Assembly (NCBI RefSeq): GCF_002727125.1
Contig: NZ_NHOA01000020.1
Span: 1-64,000 of the forward strand
Direction of reading: 5' to 3'
DNA length: 64,000 nt
Source: Halorubrum persicum
GTDB lineage: Archaea > Halobacteriota > Halobacteria > Halobacteriales > Haloferacaceae
A program made the translations under genes and the position numbers. The notes below the pieces were generated by a model. The model did no database searches. It saw only the letters and a list, made by a program, of their open reading frames with translations, and had not been told where the DNA came from. Within the stretch, counting starts at the first letter, position 1. Each line of letters begins with the position of its first letter. Of this stretch, positions 54,601-61,435 are shown piece after piece.

Positions 54601-54994
54601 GCCTGCGCGGACCGTCGGCGCGGGGCTTCCGGTCGCGCCCGTTCCGGGGTACTGGGTGACGACCGTGAACGCCTGGCGGGTGCAGGTCCGCGGAGAGTAT
54701 CCGCGCTTCGCGCTCCGTGCCGACGTGGGAACGCCCGGCGAGCGCTTCGCGTACGTCCGGAGCGAGGGCGACGTGACCGTCGAGGTCGGCGGCGAAACTG
54801 TGCAGCTCGGCGAGACGGACCCGGTCGCGTTCGAGACCGAAACGGTGGTGGCCGTCGCGGTCCCGGCCGGTCCGCCCGGCGTCGGCGACGTTGACGGAAC
54901 TCGCGACGAGCGATCCAAGGGGTGGCCGTGCCCCGGCGCGATGGGGGAGCCGTCACCGAAAGGCGACGGGGGCGGGAGCTGTGCGGAGCCGTGA
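51692..54994 (+). CDS. Giant pilin-like surface protein (DUF7286-like)
   Basis: About 1,100 residues. After about 25 residues, ERARVPFALIGVLLLVTSST gives a short leader, an R-A-R-V prepilin-peptidase-like site and one hydrophobic helix; the rest looks extracellular. Helical regions (DADSTAALRAAARRAAHDAA, DEAAASYGTTGERAVAV) alternate with strands, and the C-terminal 150 residues include WVTTVNAWRVQVRGEYPRFA. A GGAGG-type Shine-Dalgarno at 51679-51683 favours the GTG at 51692 over two nearer GTGs (51683, 51686). It could be a tip, adhesin or TadG-like component (inference). Confidence 0.82.
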   Translation: MGTRSGETDAPGSGPRCRSFTVDERARVPFALIGVLLLVTSSTYAAGIADQGLISEDRSVERAIERVDADSTAALRAAARRAAHDAAAEPVTRAPDETTAGPGDGHATTAVRNESPFEDAFRIRLAIAGAEALSAVDAEVGGVRASASLPAVDDPEELAAARGRIRVESAANGTATRVTFEDVETTATRGGRTIVERTEDRTVVVAVPTLAAHERTAQFERRLDRGPTEGPGLGRQLTASLYPMAWARGYGQFAGAPVENVLANRHVELSTNAGIVRTQRDVFGASDPNARGGVARATARTGVTDLLKPTGVDEGSWTEAVLSAPTPGESDGAGRSRGSAESGDLAPQPSEDAAFEPPGDPTDERTSVPVGRAADEGATRVYDDLDAIIEDAYRVEASVETSTALVVDGGRPTPPSPAAPESTTTGGWDRVDLTRTERSPVVSGSGVPEGVPSGTVDPGERVSFGVATREATVERVAIAEWERVTIQRGPNGTVVDEQVHRTTTRDAVTDRYRVRVSVSGEHAPTDGAPDRAAATFGAGDTTDGPDLRDAPSAARADLGVDTDGGVDRIAEEAVSRGAVRDSTTVVGSRSAGDRDAVAAEVAALASDVRDIETEASMENAAFGEAEPYADLARALRDRRSALVDAPATYDGAVDRAGTAARAAYLDAVIDELEDAADDRERATNGFLDRVNGAFDGPDVGDALASREAARDPGTYAVGADGPGGEVTFAPRGSPGYLPRTTVDGESVSGVNGTTTRPLAVRNVNYVTVPYGEVSSGVVDRILGTENTVRVGTAGRSLRLANEALAVGDDPDLRADRDALARQIDGSLAEVDRELEAAIRVRTSLSRDERRRALDEAAASYGTTGERAVAVGNGSYPERVAAEAASVGSLSPAAEEALAANLRVATRTAAGRDAVRVPTRFVDDTTSGARVLLRDRLEKAIEREAARAGEAAAGTVSEKAVEELGEEWSLKPARTVGAGLPVAPVPGYWVTTVNAWRVQVRGEYPRFALRADVGTPGERFAYVRSEGDVTVEVGGETVQLGETDPVAFETETVVAVAVPAGPPGVGDVDGTRDERSKGWPCPGAMGEPSPKGDGGGSCAEP

Positions 54995-55036
54995 CCCGAC
55001 CGCAGCCGTTTTGAGACGCGACGACCGAGTGCGACC

Positions 55037-55486
55037 ATGTTTCACGAGGTCGTCGTCGACGGCACGACGGGAGCCGAGAGCGGCGCGGACGAGGTGACCG
55101 CGGCAGCCCTGCTCGCGTCGTTCGAGACGCTGGTGAGCGAGGCGGCCGCGGAGGCCGAACGAGAAGCGCTCGCCGAGGAGACGGGACTCGACGAACCGAC
55201 CCTCGACGCCGCCCTCGGCGGTGACGTGGCGGAGATCCGGTTCGAAGACGCGGCCGCGATCGTCGCCCTTCCGACCGATCGCGACGGCGACGCAGTCGTC
55301 GCCGAGGTCCGCGACCACCTGCTGATGGGGATGGCGACCGCGGTGCTCGACGTCGACTCGATCGCCGCCGCGATCGACGCGGATCTCACGGGACAGGAGG
55401 TCCAGCAGGCGCTCGAGGGGCGCGCCGCGATGACGCTCGGCCAGCTGGCGGAGATCATGGCGGTCATCGAACAGCGGAAGCCATGA
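55037..55486 (+). CDS. Conserved haloarchaeal hypothetical protein (DUF5791-like)
   Basis: 149 acidic residues, soluble and mostly helical (LLASFETLVSEAAAEAEREA, LGQLAEIMAVIEQRKP), with VRDHLLMGMATAVLDVDSIA in the second half. It may belong to the haloarchaeal DUF5791 family, from memory. It starts 42 bases after the pilus-like cluster and overlaps the epimerase gene by four bases, so it is more likely linked to that gene. Confidence 0.75.
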   Translation: MFHEVVVDGTTGAESGADEVTAAALLASFETLVSEAAAEAEREALAEETGLDEPTLDAALGGDVAEIRFEDAAAIVALPTDRDGDAVVAEVRDHLLMGMATAVLDVDSIAAAIDADLTGQEVQQALEGRAAMTLGQLAEIMAVIEQRKP

Positions 55487-56421
55487 GAGTCGTCGTCGTC
55501 GGCTGCGGCTACGTCGGCCTCGAACTCGCCCGACAGCTCGCGGAGCGGGGACACGCCGTGACGGGGGTTCGGCGATCCGACGCCGGGATAGACGCGATCG
55601 GATCGGTCGGGGAGCGCATAGACGGCGAGGGGGACGCGGAAGGCGAGGGGCGGGTGGACGCCGTCCGCGCGGACGCGACGGACGCGGCGTCGCTCGACGC
55701 GCTGCCCGACGCCGACGCGGTCGTGTTCGCGGCCAGCTCCGGCGGGCGTGGCGCCGCGGCCGCCCGCGAGGTGTACGTCGACGGCCTCCGAAACGTGATC
55801 GAGGCGTACGGCTCGCGCGGGTCTGCTCCGGACAGACTCGTCTACACGTCGTCGACGGGCGTGTACGGCGACCACGGCGGCGCGTGGGTCGACGAGGAGA
55901 CACCGATCGAACCCACGACCGAGAAGACCCGCGTCCTCGCCGAGGCGGAGCGGACCGCGCTGGAGACGGCGGCCGAGTTCGGGATCGACGGGACGGTCGC
56001 GCGCTTCGCGGGGCTGTACGGACCCGACCGCTACCGGCTCGACCGCTACCTCGACGGCCCGGTCACGGCCGGCTACCTCAACATGGTCCACCGCGACGAC
56101 GCCGCCGGGGCGGTCCGATACCTCCTCGAAACCGACCGCGCACGCGGTGACGCGGTTCTGGTCGTCGACGACGAGCCGGCCGACAAACACGCGTTCGCCG
56201 ACTGGCTGGCCGACGCGTGCGGCGTCGCGCGGCCCGAAAAGCGATCGAAGAGCGAACGGATCGCCGCCGGGGAACTCTCCGAAGCGGCCGAACGGCGGAT
56301 CCGGACGAGCAAGCGCTGCTCGAACGACCGCCTGCGGGCGCTCGGTTACGAGTTGGCCTATCCGACCTTCAGAGAGGGGTACTGCGACGCGGTGCGGGCG
56401 TTCCGAACGGCGGACGAGTGA
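55483..56421 (+). CDS. NAD-dependent epimerase/dehydratase (extended SDR, YeeZ-like)
   Basis: 312 residues. The N-terminal Rossmann motif VVVGCGYVGLELARQLAERG, DAVVFAASSGGRG, YTSSTGVYGD with the catalytic Ser/Thr, and VARFAGLYGPDRYRLDR are typical of atypical extended SDRs. The usual YxxxK is not obvious: the expected region reads TTEKTRVLAEAE, so Tyr appears to be missing and catalysis is uncertain. It overlaps the preceding hypothetical gene. Confidence 0.85.
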   Translation: MRVVVVGCGYVGLELARQLAERGHAVTGVRRSDAGIDAIGSVGERIDGEGDAEGEGRVDAVRADATDAASLDALPDADAVVFAASSGGRGAAAAREVYVDGLRNVIEAYGSRGSAPDRLVYTSSTGVYGDHGGAWVDEETPIEPTTEKTRVLAEAERTALETAAEFGIDGTVARFAGLYGPDRYRLDRYLDGPVTAGYLNMVHRDDAAGAVRYLLETDRARGDAVLVVDDEPADKHAFADWLADACGVARPEKRSKSERIAAGELSEAAERRIRTSKRCSNDRLRALGYELAYPTFREGYCDAVRAFRTADE

Positions 56422-56526
56422 TCCGTCCGACCGGCGCGGCCGGCTTCGCCCCGGTCATCGCGTCGTTGTCGGTGGGTCGAAACGGTAACGAACCTTGATG
56501 TATCGTGAGCGAGTCGACCGGCACGT

Positions 56527-57702
56527 ATGTGGTCTCTGAGCGGGATCGACGACCGGCTCTCGCAGGCGGAAGTGCTGGCGCGGGAGAACCCGGAGCTCGT
56601 CGTCGTCGCCGCGGTCGTCGCGCTCGTCGCGCTCGTCGGTGCGTACGTGCTGTTCCGCGCTCGCAGGACGCCCGGCGTCAGGTTCCGCCGGCTGTTGGCC
56701 GATCGCGACGAGGTCGCGGTGCTGATGCACCCGAACCCGGACCCGGACGCGATGTCGGCGGCGCTCGGCGTCGCGTCGCTCGCGGAGCAGCTCGACGTCG
56801 ACGCGACGGTCCAGTACCCCGGACAGATTCGTCACCAAGAGAACCGGGCGTTCCGCACGGTGCTCGATCTGGACTTGAAGCCGATCGAGCACGTGAGCGA
56901 CCTCGCCGCCGAGTCGGTCGTGTTGGTCGATCACAACGAGCCGCGGGGGTTCGCCGGCGCCGACGGTGTGCTCCCGTTCGCCGTCGTCGACCACCATCCC
57001 GGCGACGGCGCCGGCGACGCGTTCACCGACGTGCGGACCGACTACGGCGCGACGGCGTCGGTGATCGCGGAGTACTTCCAACAGAACGGCGCGACGCCGG
57101 TGCCGCCGGACAAGCACGCGAGCGAGACGGACAGCGACCTCACGCTCCCCACCGACACGGCGACGGGGCTCCTGTACGGGATCCTCACCGACACGAAACA
57201 TCTCACCGTCGGCGCGAGCGAACCCGACTTCGCCGCCGCCGCGTACGTGTACCCCGGCGTCGACCAGGACCGGCTCGACCGGATCGCCAACCCCGCGGTC
57301 GACGCCGAGGTGTTGGAGGTGAAGGCGCGGGCCATCGCCGGCCGCCGCATCGAGGGGTCGTTCGCGGTCGCCGACGTGGGGGGTGTGAACAACGTCGACG
57401 CGATCCCGCAGGCGGCCGACGAGCTGATCCAGCTGGAGGGCGTCAGCGCCGTCGTGGTGATCGGCGAGCGCGACGGGACGGTTCACCTCTCCGGCCGGTC
57501 GCGGGACGACCGCGTCCACATGGGGAACGCCATCGACGCCGTCATGTCCGACCGCGACAACAGCAACGGGGGCGGCCACTCACGGATGGGCGGCGGGACG
57601 ATCGCGCCGACGGTCGACCCGACCGGCGACGAGGATCCGGAAACCGTCGACCGCGACGCGCTCGCCGACGACCTGTTCCGCGCGATGGCGGGCGACGTGT
57701 GA
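56527..57702 (+). CDS. Membrane-anchored DHH/DHHA1 phosphoesterase
   Basis: 391 residues. A hydrophobic segment at about 22-43 (PELVVVAAVVALVALVGAYV) precedes a DHH domain: MHPNPDPDAMSAALG, VLVDHNE, the DHH motif in VVDHHPGDG near 154, and GILTDTKHLT. The DHHA1 domain ends in NGGGHSRMGGGTI near 350. Manganese-dependent members cleave oligonucleotides, pAp or cyclic di-AMP. The membrane anchor is as in bacterial GdpP-type cyclic di-AMP hydrolases, so that role is possible (inference). Confidence 0.88.
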   Translation: MWSLSGIDDRLSQAEVLARENPELVVVAAVVALVALVGAYVLFRARRTPGVRFRRLLADRDEVAVLMHPNPDPDAMSAALGVASLAEQLDVDATVQYPGQIRHQENRAFRTVLDLDLKPIEHVSDLAAESVVLVDHNEPRGFAGADGVLPFAVVDHHPGDGAGDAFTDVRTDYGATASVIAEYFQQNGATPVPPDKHASETDSDLTLPTDTATGLLYGILTDTKHLTVGASEPDFAAAAYVYPGVDQDRLDRIANPAVDAEVLEVKARAIAGRRIEGSFAVADVGGVNNVDAIPQAADELIQLEGVSAVVVIGERDGTVHLSGRSRDDRVHMGNAIDAVMSDRDNSNGGGHSRMGGGTIAPTVDPTGDEDPETVDRDALADDLFRAMAGDV

Positions 57703-57756
57703 ACGGCGACAGACGGCGGGGGAGGAGCAGCGCCGGAGACGGAGCAGCCACCGGGA

Positions 57757-57764
57757 GTTAAGTC
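57757..57764 (+). promoter_or_regulatory. TATA element for the 48-residue membrane protein
   Basis: AGTTAAGT, about 26 bases before the ATG at 57786. Confidence 0.45.
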
Positions 57765-57785
57765 GACAGCGACGAAGGGTCGGGT

Positions 57786-57932
57786 ATGAGCACGGATCTC
57801 GCGCTCGGCGATCTGCCGACCGACGACGGGTGGCGCGCGCTCGTCGGCGTCGGCGTCGGTTACGCGATCGCGACCGGACTGATCTTCGCGTTCCTCTTCG
57901 TTCTGCCGTACGTGGTCGTACGCGCGCTGTAA
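57786..57932 (+). CDS. Membrane microprotein, 48 residues
   Basis: The reading frame gives an acidic N-terminus (MSTDLALGDLPTDDGWRALV) and one hydrophobic helix of about 27 residues (VGYAIATGLIFAFLFVLPYV) ending VVRAL. A promoter at leaderless spacing, clean start and stop, and a strongly amphipathic layout support it as real. It converges on the PAN gene. Function unknown. Confidence 0.65.
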   Translation: MSTDLALGDLPTDDGWRALVGVGVGYAIATGLIFAFLFVLPYVVVRAL

Positions 57933-58021
57933 CGGCCGGCGACGCGTCGAACTGACGGACGGCGTCTCGAACGGTCGACGACGTGACCGAACAGGGGAGA
58001 AATCGGAAGCGGTGAGCCGTC

Positions 58022-59239
58022 TCAGGCGAACGCCAGCGAGTCGTCGGCACCGGTCTCGTCGTCCGTCTGGAGCTTCTCGTGAGCTCCGAGGAAGTCGTCG
58101 AGCGTGACCTCGGTGCGGTCGTCGCGGATCGCGAACATCCCGGCCTCCGTGCAGATGGCCTTGATGTCGGCGCCGGACGCGTCCGGCGTCAGCTCGGCGA
58201 GCTCGGTGAAGTCGATGTCGCTCGCGAGGTTCATCTTCCGGGTGTGGATCTGGAAGATGATCTCGCGGCCCTCGGTGTTCGGCTTGGGCACTTCGATGAG
58301 CCGGTCGAAGCGGCCCGGGCGGAGGATGGCGGGGTCGAGCATGTCGAAGCGGTTGGTGGCGGCGATGATCCGGACCTCGCCGCGCTCGTCGAAGCCGTCC
58401 ATCTCCGAGAGCAGCTGCATCATCGTGCGCTGGACCTCGGCGTCGCCCGACGTCTTCGAGTCCGTCCGCTTCGAGGCGATCGCGTCGATCTCGTCGATGA
58501 AGAGGACGGCGGGCTGGTTCTCCCGCGCGACCTCGAACAGGTCGCGGACCAGCTTCGCCCCCTCGCCGATGAACTTGTGGACGAGCTCGGAGCCGGCCAT
58601 CTTGATGAAGGTGGCGTCCGTCTCGTTGGCGACCGCCTTCGCGAGCATCGTCTTCCCCGTACCCGGCGGGCCGTACAGCAGGACGCCGCTCGGCGGCTGG
58701 ATGCCCACGTCCTCGAACATGTCGGGATGTTCGAGGGGCATCTCGACGGTCTCGCGGACCTCCTGCATCTGGTCTTCGAGCCCGCCGATGTCGGCGTAGG
58801 TGACGTCGGGCGAGTGCTCGACCTGCATCACGCGGGCGCGCACGTCCGTCTCCTTCTCCAGCTTCTTGACGACGGACAGCGAGTTGTTCACCGCGACCCG
58901 GTCGTCCGGGTTGAGCTTCTCGCGCATCTCGGCGGTGATCTCGGTGAGCGCCTCCTGGTTGTTCCCGTGCTGCTTGATGACGGCGCCGTCGGGCGTGATC
59001 TCCTGAACCGTCGCCACGAACAGCGGGGACTGCTTCAGCTTCTTATTCTCGTGTGTGAGCCGCTCGAGCTTCTGCTGGTACTTGTTGTTCTCGGCGTTCG
59101 CGTCGAGGAGCTTGTCGCGCATCTCCTCGTTTTGCGACTCCAGCACGTCGAGCTCCTCTTGGAGGGACTCGATCTTCTCCTGTCTCGACGCCGACCCCTC
59201 GTCGTAGGGGAGCTCGACGTCGTCGACGGTGTCTGTCAT
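58022..59239 (-). CDS. pan: Proteasome-activating nucleotidase (PAN)
   Basis: 405-residue AAA+ ATPase that unfolds substrates for the 20S proteasome. It has an N-terminal coiled coil (EKIESLQEELDVLESQNEEM), an OB domain (LFVATVQEITPDGAVIKQHG), Walker A GPPGTGKTMLAK, Walker B VLFIDEIDAIASKR, and a second-region-of-homology ATNRFDMLDPAILRPGRFDR. The C-terminus is SLAFA, so the hydrophobic-Tyr-x tail that opens the proteasome gate reads with Phe in place of Tyr. It is divergent from a small winged-helix gene. Confidence 0.94.
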   Translation of the reverse strand: MTDTVDDVELPYDEGSASRQEKIESLQEELDVLESQNEEMRDKLLDANAENNKYQQKLERLTHENKKLKQSPLFVATVQEITPDGAVIKQHGNNQEALTEITAEMREKLNPDDRVAVNNSLSVVKKLEKETDVRARVMQVEHSPDVTYADIGGLEDQMQEVRETVEMPLEHPDMFEDVGIQPPSGVLLYGPPGTGKTMLAKAVANETDATFIKMAGSELVHKFIGEGAKLVRDLFEVARENQPAVLFIDEIDAIASKRTDSKTSGDAEVQRTMMQLLSEMDGFDERGEVRIIAATNRFDMLDPAILRPGRFDRLIEVPKPNTEGREIIFQIHTRKMNLASDIDFTELAELTPDASGADIKAICTEAGMFAIRDDRTEVTLDDFLGAHEKLQTDDETGADDSLAFA

Positions 59240-59335
59240 TGTGCGTAATAAAGCGTCTCGCGGGTAAGAGGTTTCGGGTGGGGGAGAGATACCAGGCTGT
59301 GTTCGCCCAAAATATTTCCAATAGTAATTAAATAG

Positions 59336-59351
59336 GATAGTAAATATTATC
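59336..59351 (+). promoter_or_regulatory. AT-rich near-palindrome before the winged-helix gene
   Basis: GATAGTAAATATTATC matches its reverse complement at 12 of 16 positions. It lies in an unusually AT-rich stretch (59310-59365) and overlaps the likely TATA element (TAAATATTA). It is a candidate autoregulatory operator. Confidence 0.45.
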
Positions 59352-59379
59352 TAATGGCATGAATTAGGAGAGTGTACGC

Positions 59380-59643
59380 ATGAGTGCCACCGACGCCGTC
59401 ACCGCCGAGGAGGACGTCACGGACCGCTGGAGCGCCGTCAGAGACCTGCCGCCGAGCGCGAAGCTCGTCGCGAAGGTGCTCGACTACAACGACACGCTCA
59501 CGCAGAGCGAGCTCGCCGAGGAGACCCTGCTCCCGCCTCGGACCGTCAGATACGCGCTCTCGCGGCTGGAGGAGGAGGAAGTCGTCGACTCCCGGTTCTC
59601 CTTCGCCGACGCCCGGAAGCGGCTGTACACCCTGTCGGTGTAG
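59380..59643 (+). CDS. Small winged-helix DNA-binding protein
   Basis: 87 residues consisting almost only of a MarR/TrmB-type winged helix. Residues 24-87 read SAKLVAKVLDYNDTLTQSEL, then LLPPRTVRYALSRLEEEEVV and a wing ending KRLYTLSV. An AGGAG Shine-Dalgarno sits nine bases before the ATG, rare among the leaderless genes here. It lacks an effector domain, so it is probably a simple repressor or an architectural DNA-binding protein. Confidence 0.82.
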   Translation: MSATDAVTAEEDVTDRWSAVRDLPPSAKLVAKVLDYNDTLTQSELAEETLLPPRTVRYALSRLEEEEVVDSRFSFADARKRLYTLSV

Positions 59644-59752
59644 CCGATCGGGAGCGACCGCTTCTTCTCGGACCACTCCCCGCCGCGTACACGCTCTCCA
59701 TCCGACACACCCCAGAGCCACCGCTTATGAGCGATGGCGACCCAGCACGCCC

Positions 59753-60085
59753 ATGGTCTCGACCGCCGCCGTCAAGCGGGCGCTCTCCGCGCTGGCCAGT
59801 CGCACCGACACCGCGACCCGACCGTCCGTCGCCGTGATCGACGAGGCCGAGGCCGCGCGGGGCGACCTGCGCCGCGCCGCCGCGTTCGTCGACGCCGACG
59901 GGCTCGACCGGCTCGACGACGCGATCGGCGCCGCCGAGCGCGCAGGTGACGAGGCCGACGCGGAACGCGGGCGCGAGGCGCGCGCCGCGTTTCGCCGGTT
60001 TCGCGAGGCGGCCGCTGGCAGCGACGAGCGAATCGTCGACGGCTGGAGCGACGAGAACGACGAGAGCGACGAGCGTCGCCGATAA
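59753..60085 (+). CDS. Hypothetical helical protein upstream of mre11
   Basis: 110 residues, mostly helical and highly charged: VKRALSALASRTDT, AEAARGDLRRAAAFVDADGL, DEADAERGREARAAFRRFRE, then an acidic/basic tail ending SDERRR. No membrane segment or known motif. It ends 66 bases before mre11 on the same strand and may be its co-transcribed partner. I do not recognise a family. Confidence 0.7.
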   Translation: MVSTAAVKRALSALASRTDTATRPSVAVIDEAEAARGDLRRAAAFVDADGLDRLDDAIGAAERAGDEADAERGREARAAFRRFREAAAGSDERIVDGWSDENDESDERRR

Positions 60086-60151
60086 CCCGCCGGACCACTT
60101 CCGCCCCGCCCCCGGAACCACTAAACCCGATACCGGCCAAGACCGGGGCAG

Positions 60152-61435
60152 ATGACACGGGTGATCCACACCGGCGACACCCACGTGGGGTACGCGCAGT
60201 ACCACTCGCCGGTCCGACGACAGGACTTCCTCGACGCGTTCGCGGCGGTGATCGACGACGCGATCGACGGAGAGGTCGACGCGGTGGTCCACGCCGGCGA
60301 CCTCTTCCACGATCGCCGACCCGAGCTCGCCGACCTGATGGGAACGATCTCGGTCCTCCGACGGCTCGACGACGCCGGGATCCCCTTCCTCGCCGTGGTC
60401 GGGAACCACGAGGCGACGCGGGGCGGCCAGTGGCTCGACCTGTTCGAGCGGCTGGGGCTCGCGACGCGGCTCGACGACGAGCCGACGGTCGTCGGCGACA
60501 CCGCCTTCTACGGCCTCGATCACGTCCCCGTTTCGCGCCGCGACGACCTCGACTACGCGTTCGCGGACCACGACGCCGAGTACGCCGCCCTCGTCGCGCA
60601 CGGGCTCTTCGAACCGTTCGGCTACGCGGACTGGGACACGGAGGAAGTGCTCGCGGAGAGCGACGTGGCGTTCGACGCGATGCTCCTGGGCGATAACCAC
60701 ACGCCCGACGTGGCCGAAGTCAACGGCACGTGGGTCACGTATCCGGGATCGACCGAGCGGGCGAGCGCGAGCGAGCGCGAGGGGCGCGGGTACAACCTCG
60801 TCACGTTCGACGCCGACGCCGCCGGGGGCGACGACCGCGTGGAGATCCGGCGGCGGGCCCTCGACACCCGCCCATTCGTCTTCGTGGAGGCGGATCTCCG
60901 CGAGGGAGAGGGCGCGGCGCGAGTGCGCGAGCGAGTCCGGCAGCACGACCTCGACGACGCGGTCGTCCTCGTCGACGTGACGGGCGAAGGCGATCCGGTC
61001 ACGCCGGCCGCAATCGAGGAGTTCGCGACCGACGAGGGGGCGCTGATCGCCCGGGTGACCGACCGCCGCGAGGTGGAGACGGACGCCGAGGTCGACGTGA
61101 GCTTCGCCGACCCCGAGGACGCCGTCCGAGAGCGGGTCGAAGAGATGGGGCTGTCGGAGGCCGGACTCGACGTCGAGGAGGCGGTCCGCGCCGACACGGT
61201 CCCCGACACGAACGTCAGGGAGACGGTGAAACGACGGATAGAGGAACGGGTCGACGACCCCGACGACCTCGGCGCGTTCGACCGGAGCGAGGCCCGAGAC
61301 GAGGCCGGCGACGGCGTCGAATCCGAAGCGGACGACGGCGGTTCCGACGAATCGACCGACGGCGACGCCACAACTGAACCGACCGACAGCGGCGACGAGC
61401 CTGACGGGCAGGTCTCCATGGAGGACTACCTATGA
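60152..61435 (+). CDS. mre11: Mre11 DNA double-strand-break repair nuclease
   Basis: 427 residues. Phosphoesterase motifs in order: HTGDTHVGYAQYHSPVRR, VVHAGDLFHDRRP, AVVGNHEATRGG, YAALVAHGLFE and MLLGDNHTPDVAEV, which together bind two manganese ions. About 100 acidic C-terminal residues end QVSMEDYL, a likely Rad50-binding tail. It processes broken DNA ends with Rad50, whose ATG overlaps its stop by four bases. Confidence 0.95.
   Translation: MTRVIHTGDTHVGYAQYHSPVRRQDFLDAFAAVIDDAIDGEVDAVVHAGDLFHDRRPELADLMGTISVLRRLDDAGIPFLAVVGNHEATRGGQWLDLFERLGLATRLDDEPTVVGDTAFYGLDHVPVSRRDDLDYAFADHDAEYAALVAHGLFEPFGYADWDTEEVLAESDVAFDAMLLGDNHTPDVAEVNGTWVTYPGSTERASASEREGRGYNLVTFDADAAGGDDRVEIRRRALDTRPFVFVEADLREGEGAARVRERVRQHDLDDAVVLVDVTGEGDPVTPAAIEEFATDEGALIARVTDRREVETDAEVDVSFADPEDAVRERVEEMGLSEAGLDVEEAVRADTVPDTNVRETVKRRIEERVDDPDDLGAFDRSEARDEAGDGVESEADDGGSDESTDGDATTEPTDSGDEPDGQVSMEDYL

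Noticed and set aside
56422-56526. GGGTCGAAA resembling a tRNA T-loop
   Set aside because: No matching acceptor or anticodon stem surrounds it, and the GTTCRA consensus is not met.
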